Positions 1 to 7,308 of a stretch of DNA of 64,000 nucleotides are shown piece after piece. Location: contig CAWGZY010000003.1 in NCBI GenBank assembly GCA_963827085.1, positions 1,178,001-1,242,000 on the forward strand, written 5' to 3'. Source of the stretch: JAGVPT01 sp963827085. Its GTDB lineage: Bacteria > Bacteroidota > Ignavibacteria > UBA10030 > UBA8401. The notes below the pieces were generated by a model. That model ran no database searches and was not told the DNA's origin. It worked only from the letters and a program-made list of their open reading frames with translations. Both the position numbers and the translations under genes were made by a program. Numbering within the stretch: position 1 is the stretch's first letter; each line of letters starts with the position of its first letter.

Positions 1-203
1 ATAACGCATAATATTGCCACAATTGTGTAGAGAACACCTTTGACCTTTCTATTGCGCTTCGATCTGGATCGTTCTCCTATTTGCCTTTCTGCCTCAAGCC
101 AATCGACAAAATCATTTCCGTCTTTGAATCCGTGTTTCTTGTAGAGCTCATATGCCTTGTCTCTTATTTCCTTGTTTTCGTCGTTCAAGTTCTTCTGTAT
201 CAT
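1..203 (-). CDS. DUF2934 family small protein (partial, runs off window)
   Basis: The minus strand reads openly from an ATG at 203 to the window edge, giving at least 67 residues. The first 40 residues hold a KEIRDKAYELYKKHGF segment and a DWLEAER ending, the hallmark of the DUF2934 family of short helical proteins. A basic stretch RSRSKRNRK and a hydrophobic run (VLYTIVAILCV) follow, so the C-terminus probably continues as a membrane segment outside the window. A GGGA ribosome site lies about 7 bases upstream. DUF2934 proteins have no defined biochemical role; the neighbourhood of CsbD and OmpA genes would fit a stress or envelope function, which is inference. Confidence 0.7.
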   Translation of the reverse strand, partial: MIQKNLNDENKEIRDKAYELYKKHGFKDGNDFVDWLEAERQIGERSRSKRNRKVKGVLYTIVAILCV

Positions 204-533
204 TGTGTTGTCCCTTTCTTGAGGAGATGATTGCCGCCAATAGTGTTGGCTGCTGCCGGTTCATCCGGGTAAACTCAGCTCAAATCCGTTGAGGCTGTTC
301 CAACATTATTCATAAATGCTTATTGCGAGATCGACGATCACGCCATCGACCGATTACGAGATATGTATCCCATCGCAATCGGCTGATGTGCATGACATCC
401 AATTTGAGATATCTGAAAAATCGTCTCACGCGAAGCCTCTGGCGAAGCCATCCCCTTGGGATTTGCGCGAGCCGTACTTTTTGGATTATTCAGAAGTCAC
501 ACTTTATTTGTATCGTCAGACCCCGGAAAGACA
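204..533. other. Intergenic region with one dispersed repeat
   Basis: Between the DUF2934 gene and the terminator of the OmpA lipoprotein gene no convincing gene is visible. It contains copy A of the 95-bp inverted-end repeat (406-500). Open frames here are artefacts of that repeat. Confidence 0.5.
406..500 (+). repeat. 95-bp dispersed repeat, copy A
   Basis: First of four related copies (others at 35411-35505, 49997-50136, 57020-57114). The ends are imperfect inverted repeats, GAGA-TCTGAAAAAT on the left and ATTATTCAGAAGTC-C on the right. The middle carries CTCACGCGAAGCC and GGCGAAGCCATCCCC. It has no coding capacity, and no target duplication is visible at this copy. Confidence 0.75.
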
Positions 534-567
534 AATCCGGTCAGCGCTTTGACCGCTGACCGCGGAT
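534..567 (-). terminator. Terminator of the DUF4398/OmpA operon
   Basis: Imperfect hairpin with arms around TCAGCG and CGCTGA, extended by AATCC/GGATT, 18 bases after the OmpA stop codon. On the minus strand it is followed by TTTGTCTTT. Confidence 0.6.
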
Positions 568-584
568 TGTCTTGAGGTCACACG

Positions 585-1565
585 CTATTGCTGAACGTAG
601 AATTCGATCCTACGATTCTCTGCCCGCCCCGCGTCTGTATCGTTCGAAGCGACAGGTTCGTTTTCGCCTCTCCCGACAGTTTTCATGCGGTTCGATGCGA
701 TGCCTTTATTCACGAGCCAGTTTCTTACCGCCTCTGCACGTTCTAACGAGAGGATCTGATTGTATTGCTGGCTTCCTACATTGTCCGTATGCCCGCTGAT
801 TTCTACCTGAACATCCGGATTTGCAACCATCGCATTGTATGCCCTGGTAAGGACCGTCTCAGATTCTTGCTTTAACGTCGCCTTGTTGAAATCGAATGTG
901 ACACCGTTCAAGATAACTTTCTTACCTTTTTCGAGAATGATGATCGTATTGTTGTCGCGGTCATTTTGTTCCGCCAGACGACGCGCTTCTGCGTCTGTCA
1001 ATTCTTTAGCGCGGAGAGCTGCAGTGTCCGCATCAGCCTGCTGTTTCACACGGCGCGCCTCGGCATCGGCCAGTCCTTTGGTGTTGCGTGCATCTGCATC
1101 GGCCGAATCCTTTGCACTCCGTGCCTGCGCGTCCAAGCTCGCCTTTTGCTCATCGGCAAGCTGCTGGGCCTTCAGCGTTTCATTGCGCTCCGACGCAGCA
1201 AGGTCTGCCTGCGTATTCTTCACGATCTCGCTTTGGGCCGCCTCGTAATCCTTATTTGCTTTCGCGGTGGTTGCATTTCCCGCAGCGGTGAGCGCCAGTG
1301 CTTCGGCCATCTTTGCTTTGCGATCTGCCACATACGCGAGGTCTCGCGTATGGAACGATTGAGGATCGTCTTTGAAAGCTTTCTCGGCAACCGCAAGAGC
1401 CTCTTGCGCCTTGTGCAATTCTGCCGGCACTAACTCCCCAGCTCGCCCCGCACTCGCCTGTTGAAACGCCTGACGCGCATTGATGAGCTCAGACGGAGGC
1501 GCGGTAGCACATCCAAAGAGCAATCCGGCAAATGCGATAATGATAAAAGAAATAATGGGTTTCAT
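585..1565 (-). CDS. OmpA-family lipoprotein with DUF4398 region
   Basis: The 326-residue product starts with a lipoprotein signal ending in LLFGC (Cys19), so it should be anchored in the outer membrane. Residues about 25-115 resemble DUF4398. A long alanine-rich, charged helical region (about 90-205) with repeated ADAEARR/ADADARN blocks looks like coiled coil. The C-terminal ~115 residues are an OmpA peptidoglycan-binding domain with FDFNKATL, SGHTDNVG, LSLERAEAVRNWL and NRRIEF motifs. It likely ties the outer membrane to peptidoglycan. Its ribosome site AAAGGA lies inside the last codons of the upstream lipoprotein gene, so the two genes are co-translated. The C-terminal half is closely similar to the OmpA protein at 2268-3545. 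Confidence 0.9.
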   Translation of the reverse strand: MKPIISFIIIAFAGLLFGCATAPPSELINARQAFQQASAGRAGELVPAELHKAQEALAVAEKAFKDDPQSFHTRDLAYVADRKAKMAEALALTAAGNATTAKANKDYEAAQSEIVKNTQADLAASERNETLKAQQLADEQKASLDAQARSAKDSADADARNTKGLADAEARRVKQQADADTAALRAKELTDAEARRLAEQNDRDNNTIIILEKGKKVILNGVTFDFNKATLKQESETVLTRAYNAMVANPDVQVEISGHTDNVGSQQYNQILSLERAEAVRNWLVNKGIASNRMKTVGRGENEPVASNDTDAGRAENRRIEFYVQQ

Positions 1566-1568
1566 CGG

Positions 1569-1946
1569 TTAATTCCTTTCTTCTGGTAATTGATTGTCTT
1601 GTCGGAGTTTTCGTACCCGTTCTATCGCCTGTGTGGCTTCCGTCTTTTCGGCATCTCCGCGAGAGAGCACTACTGCCAGTTCGCCGTCGGCTTGGGCACG
1701 CAGCAGTAATGACTGGGCTTGATCCTTGTCGCCCTTCCCCGCAAGTTGCTTAGCATTTTCCAGCTCTTCCTTTGCGAGCAGCAGATAGAGAGATGCGGTG
1801 GGAACTTTGGATGCACCGGACTCCTCAGCAGCGCTGATCGCCGATGTGGAAGGTTCATTATTGACCGCCGGGCCGCTTCCGCAACCTGCAATCAATGCAG
1901 CGAACAGAACACTCCCGGTCAACATGGCCATGTTCAGATATTTCAT
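1569..1946 (-). CDS. DUF4398-type lipoprotein
   Basis: The 125-residue lipoprotein has a signal ending in LIAGC (Cys22). The mature part is mainly helical, with ASLYLLLAKEELENAKQLAGKGDKDQAQSLLLRAQADGELAVVLSRGDAEK, matching the DUF4398 pattern of periplasmic helical hairpins. It has an excellent ribosome site (AAAGGAGG) and ends 3 bases before the OmpA lipoprotein start, so it is the first gene of that two-gene operon. Its promoter region (2029-2087) carries an element shared with both csbD-like genes in the window, which suggests induction under a common stress signal. The biochemical role is unknown. Confidence 0.8.
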   Translation of the reverse strand: MKYLNMAMLTGSVLFAALIAGCGSGPAVNNEPSTSAISAAEESGASKVPTASLYLLLAKEELENAKQLAGKGDKDQAQSLLLRAQADGELAVVLSRGDAEKTEATQAIERVRKLRQDNQLPEERN

Positions 1947-2028
1947 TGGATCCTCCTTTTGTGGTGTTATAGCGTGATTTTCAATTCCTGTTTTTCAAGA
2001 AATGAAAAATCATTTTTTATCTTTAATA

Positions 2029-2087
2029 GTGTACCGACGATCGCCTCGAAATCCAATCGACCGAAAGGATGAAAAGGTAGTTAATCC
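2029..2087 (-). promoter_or_regulatory. Shared stress-type promoter, site 1
   Basis: Read on the minus strand: AGGATTAACTACC, then TTTCATCCTTTCG, then a GTACACTATTA element whose first base is 37 bases after the C of CATCC. Sites 2 and 3 (4426-4485, 10513-10572) keep the same blocks and the same 37-base spacing. AGGATTAA and TTTCATCCT form an imperfect inverted repeat, as expected of a dimeric activator site. GTACAC may be the -10 region; it is about 83 bases before the lipoprotein start at 1946. Confidence 0.7.
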
Positions 2088-2168
2088 TTTTTTACGGGAC
2101 TCACCTCTCCCTGCCGGCGGATTGCTTTACAGTAGTCGCACACATCGTTCTGTCTCTTACAACAAAAA

Positions 2169-2197
2169 GCCGGTGCCTCGAACGCGAAGCACCGGCC
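2169..2197 (-). terminator. Terminator of the OmpA barrel gene
   Basis: Perfect 8-bp stem GCCGGTGC/GCACCGGC with a 12-base loop. On the minus strand it is followed by TTTTTGTTG, a standard intrinsic terminator about 70 bases after the stop of the 2268-3545 gene. Confidence 0.85.
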
Positions 2198-2267
2198 GTC
2201 GTTATCACCTTTTGAGAAAACCTCTCTACTCTACATCTTGGTCTTCCCGTACTCCATTCACGGGCTA

Positions 2268-3545
2268 TTATCGAACAAAGAATTCCATGCGTCGATTCTC
2301 TGCCCGGCCTTCCTCCGTATCGTTCGAAGCCACGGGTTCGTTCTGGCCTCTCCCGACAGTTCGCATGCGGTTCGATGCGATGCCTTGATTGACGAGCCAG
2401 TTCTTTACCGCCTGGGCTCGCTTCAAGGAAAGTTTCTGATTAGATTTTTGGTTTCCCACGTTGTCCGTATGCCCGGTGATGACTACGCGCACATCGGGAT
2501 TTGCGACCAACGCGTTGTAGGCCCTCCAAAGTATTCTCTCAGAATCTTTCGTGAGTGTCGCCTTATTGAACTCGAAATTGATACCTCTAATGACAACAGT
2601 CTTCCCTTTTTCAAAAACGATAACGGTATCGCGGCTCTTCTGTTCCGCCAACCGCCGCGCCTCTGCTTCGGTCGAATCCTTTATATGCTGCGCCATTGCA
2701 TCGGTCGATGCCTTTGTAAGCCGTGCCGCTGCTTCGGTCGAATCCTTTATATGCTGCGCCATTGCATCGGTCGATGCCTTTGTAAGCTGTGTCGCCGCTT
2801 CGGTCGAATCCTTTATATGCCGCGCCAGTGCATCGGCATCGGCCTGCTGCTTCACCCGCCGTGCTTCTGCCCGCGCTATTTCTTGGGCGTGCCGTGCATC
2901 ATCTCGGGCTTTCGCCTCGCGCGCTTCCTTTTCCGCGTCGTAACTATTTCCTATTGCAAAAGCAAGTCCGATATTAAAGCCATAGTATCCATCCTGCTTC
3001 GCGTTAGAAAGGGGATTAAGGTCGGCACTTGTACGTGCGTGTCCGTCGAACTTGTCGGATAAGATCAAATTATATCCGCCATTCACGGTCATTGTGATAC
3101 CGTTAGCTATTCCTGTTTGGACACCGAGACCCATTGGAACCATCGGTAAGAAATCAGAAGTGCCGCCGCCGTTGAGGTTTTTCGAGGTGCCGATACCGGC
3201 AAAGACGTACGGATTCACGTTCGGCAAAGAAAACGGGGCGAAGAGCAATCGGAGATCGACCAAGCCGACATCTGCCGAATATCCGCCGTTGGGACTGGAA
3301 TTCGGAGCCGAGACGTAAGCATAGCCCAAGCCCAATTGGCCAAGTAACATTGGAGTGCCCAGTTTAATCTGCAGGTACCCGCGAGCCTCCGGTCCCCATT
3401 CGTCGCCGCTGTTATTAGTTCCGTGGACGCCGCCCACTGAAAAACCCCACGCGAGCTCGGGGATCCTAAATTCTGATTGTGCTTGGACGTGGCTATACAT
3501 CCCGAACGCTACAACCAGAAATGTAAATACGACAAAACGTTTCAT
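2268..3545 (-). CDS. OmpA-family protein with N-terminal beta-barrel
   Basis: The 425-residue protein has a Sec signal peptide cut after VQAQ. A ~180-residue N-terminal part rich in glycine and alternating hydrophobics (LGQLGLGYAYV, PYVFAGIGTS) looks like an eight-strand outer-membrane barrel. A charged helical linker of about 100 residues includes three 22-residue repeats with KDSTEA and DAMAQH motifs. The C-terminal OmpA domain has FEFNKATL, TGHTDNVG and NRRMEFF. The protein should link the outer membrane to peptidoglycan. The start is supported by AAGGAGG 7 bases upstream. The linker is encoded by a 66-bp tandem repeat, so its length may vary between strains. Confidence 0.9.
   Translation of the reverse strand: MKRFVVFTFLVVAFGMYSHVQAQSEFRIPELAWGFSVGGVHGTNNSGDEWGPEARGYLQIKLGTPMLLGQLGLGYAYVSAPNSSPNGGYSADVGLVDLRLLFAPFSLPNVNPYVFAGIGTSKNLNGGGTSDFLPMVPMGLGVQTGIANGITMTVNGGYNLILSDKFDGHARTSADLNPLSNAKQDGYYGFNIGLAFAIGNSYDAEKEAREAKARDDARHAQEIARAEARRVKQQADADALARHIKDSTEAATQLTKASTDAMAQHIKDSTEAAARLTKASTDAMAQHIKDSTEAEARRLAEQKSRDTVIVFEKGKTVVIRGINFEFNKATLTKDSERILWRAYNALVANPDVRVVITGHTDNVGNQKSNQKLSLKRAQAVKNWLVNQGIASNRMRTVGRGQNEPVASNDTEEGRAENRRMEFFVR
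2665..2840 (-). repeat. 66-bp in-frame tandem repeat in the OmpA linker
   Basis: The segment beginning GCTTCGGTCGAATCC starts at 2665, 2731 and 2797, exactly 66 bases apart, with the third copy incomplete. Each unit encodes 22 residues (KDSTEAAxxLTKASTDAMAQHI), keeping the reading frame and a helical linker. Confidence 0.85.
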
Positions 3546-3716
3546 TGTAAACCTCCTTGTTTGATGAATATATTTCTGTAATACAGCATTGTTATATTAT
3601 CTGTCTTCGTTGGTGCAAATTTTTGCTCCAAAAACTTTTCGTCTGCGAATCACTCTCTGCATCTTGTCTCTCTCTTCATCAATCTTTATCCGGCCGCTTG
3701 CAGCCCTCGGTTGAAA

Positions 3717-4118
3717 TCAACGGTGTAAACTTGCCGCCACAGAATTCAGTGATTGAAGCTTCGACCGTTTGGCCGGATACGTAAGACCCGCAGCTGAATC
3801 TCCTACAATACTTTGGCGGGAAAGGAGCAGATGAAGATTGTCATCCTGTGCGCATAATTCCTTTACCTTTGCCGCCAATTTGCTTACCCGGGGTGAAATC
3901 AGAATCAGCTCCTGCCGTAGAACGTTGTTCTCCGCCTCGAGTGCAATTGCCGCACGAGACCCCGGAGTAATACCCAGAGCTTGGTTCAGTTTAATGAATC
4001 CAAAGAAAAGGAGACTTCCGATTATTATCCCGCCAACGGCGAGTTTTGCAATGGCCCGCTTTGCATCTACGAAAGCGAGTAATTTATTTGAGTAAGAATA
4101 TATTTTCACTCTGTCCAT
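3717..4118 (-). CDS. Small membrane coiled-coil protein, M23-peptidase-like N-terminus
   Basis: The 133-residue protein has a basic cytoplasmic start, one membrane segment (about residues 25-45, LAVGGIIIGSLLFFGFI) and a periplasmic helix with LEAENNVLRQELILISPRVSKLAAKVKEL. This order, including the LRQEL...RV..L pattern, resembles the N-terminal half of membrane-bound M23 peptidoglycan peptidases of this phylum. The catalytic M23 domain is absent, because the frame stops at 3717. It may be a truncated peptidase or a stand-alone spacer protein. It follows the CsbD gene by 51 bases on the same strand and may share its promoter. Confidence 0.5.
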   Translation of the reverse strand: MDRVKIYSYSNKLLAFVDAKRAIAKLAVGGIIIGSLLFFGFIKLNQALGITPGSRAAIALEAENNVLRQELILISPRVSKLAAKVKELCAQDDNLHLLLSRQSIVGDSAAGLTYPAKRSKLQSLNSVAASLHR

Positions 4119-4169
4119 CTATAAAATCCGTTATCGCGTTATCCGCTTGCAGCATTACAGGACTGCTCT

Positions 4170-4355
4170 TCACAACTTGGCGATAAGATTGCGTACTTCT
4201 TCCTTGGTCTTGCCAAGTTTCTGCTGAAGCCTTCCCAAGAGCTCTTCATCTTTACCCTCTTTAAAGAGCAGGTCATCGTCCGTCAGGTTGGCAAACTGTT
4301 GTTTGAGTTTACCCGATGTTTCCTTCCAACTCCCTTTCATACTGAGCATGTTCAT
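4170..4355 (-). CDS. CsbD family stress protein
   Basis: The 61-residue protein reads MKGSWKETSGKLKQQFANLTDDDL, then EGKDEELLGRLQQKLGKTKEEVRNLI. This is the CsbD-like fold: W near the start, GK.K..FA.LTDDDL, GK.EEL.GRLQ..LGK. CsbD proteins are small soluble proteins induced by general stress, with no known catalytic activity. AAAGGA lies upstream of the start. The promoter region carries shared site 2 (4426-4485). A longer relative with a basic tail is encoded at 10110-10427 behind shared site 3. Confidence 0.85.
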   Translation of the reverse strand: MNMLSMKGSWKETSGKLKQQFANLTDDDLLFKEGKDEELLGRLQQKLGKTKEEVRNLIAKL

Positions 4356-4425
4356 ATTGATTCCTTTTTGCGTTTATGAAAGAAAAAATTTCGATAAGTG
4401 GTTCATGCGTTCATGAACCGTAAAA

Positions 4426-4485
4426 GTATACAACTCTTTGCTTGCCTTTGTAATAGATCGGAAGGATGAAAGAGTAGTTAATCCT
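4426..4485 (-). promoter_or_regulatory. Shared stress-type promoter, site 2
   Basis: On the minus strand: AGGATTAACTACTC, TTTCATCCTTCCG, ATCTATTA, then GTATACTTTTA, with 37 bases from CATCC to GTATAC as at sites 1 and 3. The GTATAC element is about 71 bases before the csbD-like start at 4355. Confidence 0.7.
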
Positions 4486-4500
4486 AGTTGAGCGGGGAAA

Positions 4501-4570
4501 ATGTTCACGCAAAGCCGCAAAGGCCGTTGAAAAGTTCTTCTTAGCGAACTTAGCGGGCTTTGCATGAAAC
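4501..4570. repeat. Imperfect inverted intergenic repeat
   Basis: Ends CGCAAAGCC and GGGCTTTGC are inverted. The interior has CGCTAAG/CTTAGCG-type words, also seen in the 162-bp repeats at 42077 and 62836, though overall similarity is limited. Open frames across it are artefacts of the repeat. Confidence 0.4.
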
Positions 4571-4603
4571 TGTTTTTTCCCATTTGAGGTTTTGAGAGTG
4601 ACA

Positions 4604-4760
4604 CGTAGACGACCACCATCAAAGATGTCGGCTCTTGAAAAGAACAAGCGAGTCATTCCGGTTCTTCGTCCCGCCTGAAAGCGGACTCTACCCGCTAGGC
4701 TGGCATAGCCAACCGAACATAACCACCGCCACAGGCAGTGGGTTTGTGTTTCGCACTAAA
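4604..4760 (+). repeat. 157-bp dispersed repeat, copy 1 (uninterrupted)
   Basis: It begins GACGACCACCATCAAAGATG and ends near TTTCGCACTAAACC, just after the stop of the 4762 gene. Internal landmarks are CTTGAAAAGAACAAGCGAG, CATTCCGGTTCTTCGTCCCG, GGCATAGCCAACCGAACAT and the hairpin CCACCGCCACAGGCAGTGGG. Copies 2 (11872-12284, interrupted) and 3 (32227-32381) share all of these in order. Confidence 0.75.
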
Positions 4761-4761
4761 C

Positions 4762-6054
4762 CTACTTCAAGAGAACCAATTTCTTGGTCGAGATGAAAGA
4801 CCCGGCTTGCAAACGGTAGACGTACACCCCGCTCGAAAGACCGAGTGTTCCTTTGTTCGCATTAAACGACACCGTGTAAGCGCCCGCTTCCTGTGGGCCG
4901 TTCACGAGCGTGGCAACTACCTGGCCAAGCATGTTATACACCTTCAATGTTACCTGACTGTTCACCGGTAATTGATAACTGATCACTGTCGACGGATTGA
5001 ACGGGTTCGGATAGTTCTGCGAGAGAGCGAATGCTACAGGCGCTGATCCGATCGCCACTTCTACCGTACTGCCATACTTAAATGCACCATTGTTGTCGAT
5101 CTGTTTCAGGCGATACGCATAGCTGCCGGCAGAGAGATTATTGTCGGTGTAGGAATAGTTCCGCGGCGCGTTGCTGGTTCCTGCTCCTGCCACAAAGCCG
5201 ACCTTCGCCCAATCCGAAGTCTGACGACGTTGAATCTCGAATCCGGAGTTATTGATTTCCGTTGCTGTTGACCAGTGAAGGTCGGTATTCATGCGATCTG
5301 CCGTCGCCGTAAACGATACGAGTTCAACCGGCAATATAGTGGAGCCTATCGCAACCGAGCCCGTATTCGCCAACAATCGTGCTTTCACCTCTGTTGCAAG
5401 GGCATTCACGGTGATTGACTGAACAGCGAGTATGATTCCACTGAATGTTGAACCATCATAAATAATCGCCGACTGGTTGACATACCAGAAAACGTTGGAC
5501 CACACTGCGCCGTTGGCCAGGGATACCGTGCTGCCGCTGTTGATGGTGAGTGATTGCGAAGCCTTGATAATAAAGACGGCACTCGGGTCGCCCATTGCAT
5601 CAAGCGTCATAGTTGCACTCGAGGCGAGATCAAGGTTTCCACCTCCATAGACGCCGCGTGTCAGAGTTTGCCCGCCAAGCGCACTTGCGATGGAAAGATC
5701 ATTTGTTCGGCCGTTGGCATCGGTTAATGCCGCAGCCAAGTCGGTTTGAGCTTGCGTAGTGTGACTGTTGCCCGAGCCCCAATTTGTTCCGGTGGCTGTT
5801 ATGGTCACGGCTACCGTTGAAGTTTCCGTCCCGACATCTCCATTAACTGTGGCAGTACCGCTGATCCCCGTAGACGCCAAAGCCCCATACGTGCCCGCCG
5901 TCCCAAGAGCGACTGCTGCCGGGTTGGAGTACGGTTGAGACACAGCGGCAACAGGCATCATCAGCACAACCATCAGTCCCGCATACAACGGGATTCCGAA
6001 AAATTGAGCCAGTTTTTTAAAAAGCGTGGGTGTTTTTTGCGTAAAAGTTTTCAT
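4762..6054 (-). CDS. Secreted DUF3494 (ice-binding-like) adhesin with T9SS sorting domain
   Basis: Signal peptide (ends AAVSQ), then a DUF3494 beta-helix domain (about residues 45-240) with SGISGTATVNGDVGT-like, DLSIASALGGQTLTRGVY and VFIIKASQSLTINSGS motifs. A fibronectin-like segment (PVELVSFTA...LHWSTATEINNSGFEIQRR) follows. The C-terminal ~85 residues, with FALSQNYPNPFNPSTVISY and GVYVYRLQAGSFISTKKLVLLK, are a type IX secretion sorting domain. The protein should be exported and attached to the cell surface as an adhesin; ice binding itself cannot be inferred. The start at 6054 is preferred over 6066 because GGAG lies 6 bases before this ATG. First of three DUF3494 genes in 5 kb. Confidence 0.88.
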   Translation of the reverse strand: MKTFTQKTPTLFKKLAQFFGIPLYAGLMVVLMMPVAAVSQPYSNPAAVALGTAGTYGALASTGISGTATVNGDVGTETSTVAVTITATGTNWGSGNSHTTQAQTDLAAALTDANGRTNDLSIASALGGQTLTRGVYGGGNLDLASSATMTLDAMGDPSAVFIIKASQSLTINSGSTVSLANGAVWSNVFWYVNQSAIIYDGSTFSGIILAVQSITVNALATEVKARLLANTGSVAIGSTILPVELVSFTATADRMNTDLHWSTATEINNSGFEIQRRQTSDWAKVGFVAGAGTSNAPRNYSYTDNNLSAGSYAYRLKQIDNNGAFKYGSTVEVAIGSAPVAFALSQNYPNPFNPSTVISYQLPVNSQVTLKVYNMLGQVVATLVNGPQEAGAYTVSFNANKGTLGLSSGVYVYRLQAGSFISTKKLVLLK

Positions 6055-6125
6055 GAATAACTCCATAGGAATAGGTGAAATTGAATTACATCTGTTTTGT
6101 AAGTAACGATCCGTCCAAAAAAAAA

Positions 6126-7208
6126 TTACTTCATGAGAACCAACTTCATCGTCGATACGGAGGACCCGGCTTGCAAACGGTAGAAGTACACACCGCTCGA
6201 GAGACTGAGTGATCCATTGCCGGAATTAAACGACACCGTGTAGCTGCCGGCTTCCTGACGGTCGTTCACGAGTGTGGCAACTTCCTGCCCGAGCACATTA
6301 TAGACCCTCAGGGAAACCATTCCAGCCTTCGCAAGACTATATTCAATCTTCGTGGAGGGGTTAAACGGGTTTGGATAGTTTTGCGAAAGCCCAAACGCTC
6401 TAGGCGCCAGACTATTCTTGACAATCGTTACCGACGCTGGCTTCGTGACTGTGCTGGAGGATAATGTAACAGCAGCAGTACTTGCCAATGCCCTGCCGTC
6501 CAGCACAGCACCGGTGTTCAACGAGATTGATTGACTAGCCAATATTGTTCCCTGGAATACCGAGGTCGTTCCAAGTGTCGCTGAAGAACCGACTTGCCAA
6601 AATATGTTGGCTGCCTGAGCGCCGCCGGCGAGGATGACTTTGATACCGTTGCCCACGGTGAGATTGGACGCTATCTGGAATATCCAAACATCAGTCGCTT
6701 TCCCCGAGAGAGTAAGGTCGGACCCCGTTATCGAAAGCGCGCTCGTGAATTTATACAGGCCGGGAACGAGCGTCAACCCGCCGATATTTCCAGAGCCGGG
6801 ATTCAAAAAAGTGCCGGTAGGTACGGGCGTTCGCCCTGCCGCATCATTATACGCAATGGTCAAATCTCCCTGGGCCGTGCTCAACTTAGCAGCGCTGGGC
6901 ACAGAACCCGTAGGACCGGTGGCGTCAACGGTGAAGATTGTTCCTGTCACCTGGATTAATGTAAACCCACTAATGTTGCTGCCGGCGGCAGGACTCAAGC
7001 CGATATCACCGGTGACTGCAGAGGTCGGTATGTTCGAGACTAATGAGCCGGCCAGAATAACAAAATTAGAAGTCGAGCCTAGATTTACGGGAGTCAGCGG
7101 TTGAGACATTACGGCGGAAGCCGCTATCAAAGCAAACACTAGTAGCGCTCCGAGGAAACGTGTCAACTGGCTTACGACAGTTGTTGGAATATTAGTATTC
7201 ATTTTCAT
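6126..7208 (-). CDS. Secreted DUF3494 adhesin with T9SS sorting domain
   Basis: The 360-residue protein has a signal peptide ending near VMSQP. A DUF3494 domain covers about residues 40-255 (NFVILAGSLVSNIPTSAVTGDIGLSP, AYNDAAGRT, NIGGLTLVPGLYKF, NIFWQVGSSATLGTTSVFQGTILA). A type IX sorting domain (LSQNYPNPFNPSTKIEY to MKLVLMK) ends the protein. It differs from the 4762 protein by lacking the fibronectin-like part. GGAGG precedes the ATG. The DUF3494 domain is closest in sequence to that of the lipoprotein at 9210-10046, so these two probably arose by duplication. Confidence 0.9.
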   Translation of the reverse strand: MKMNTNIPTTVVSQLTRFLGALLVFALIAASAVMSQPLTPVNLGSTSNFVILAGSLVSNIPTSAVTGDIGLSPAAGSNISGFTLIQVTGTIFTVDATGPTGSVPSAAKLSTAQGDLTIAYNDAAGRTPVPTGTFLNPGSGNIGGLTLVPGLYKFTSALSITGSDLTLSGKATDVWIFQIASNLTVGNGIKVILAGGAQAANIFWQVGSSATLGTTSVFQGTILASQSISLNTGAVLDGRALASTAAVTLSSSTVTKPASVTIVKNSLAPRAFGLSQNYPNPFNPSTKIEYSLAKAGMVSLRVYNVLGQEVATLVNDRQEAGSYTVSFNSGNGSLSLSSGVYFYRLQAGSSVSTMKLVLMK

Positions 7209-7273
7209 AAAGACCTCCGTGGAGCTAGTGAAAAAATATACGATGTTTTTTATTTCGTGAATTCAATTTTGAA

Positions 7274-7298
7274 ATGCCCCGCTCCGAAGAGCGGGGCT
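7274..7298 (-). terminator. Hairpin after the propeller gene
   Basis: Perfect stem GCCCCGCTC/GAGCGGGGC with a CGAA loop, 11-35 bases after the stop at 7309. The following sequence is not a pure T tract, so it may stabilise or terminate the transcript. Confidence 0.55.
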
Positions 7299-7308
7299 TC
7301 AATGAAAA

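Noticed and set aside
316..559. Two overlapping plus-strand frames near the left end
   Set aside because: They run through copy A of the 95-bp repeat and have no ribosome site; a third copy of the same repeat also opens a false frame at 35154-35507.
4374..4656. Minus-strand frames with HAKPAKFAKKNFS-like text
   Set aside because: They arise from intergenic repeats and shared promoter site 2, not from a conserved protein.
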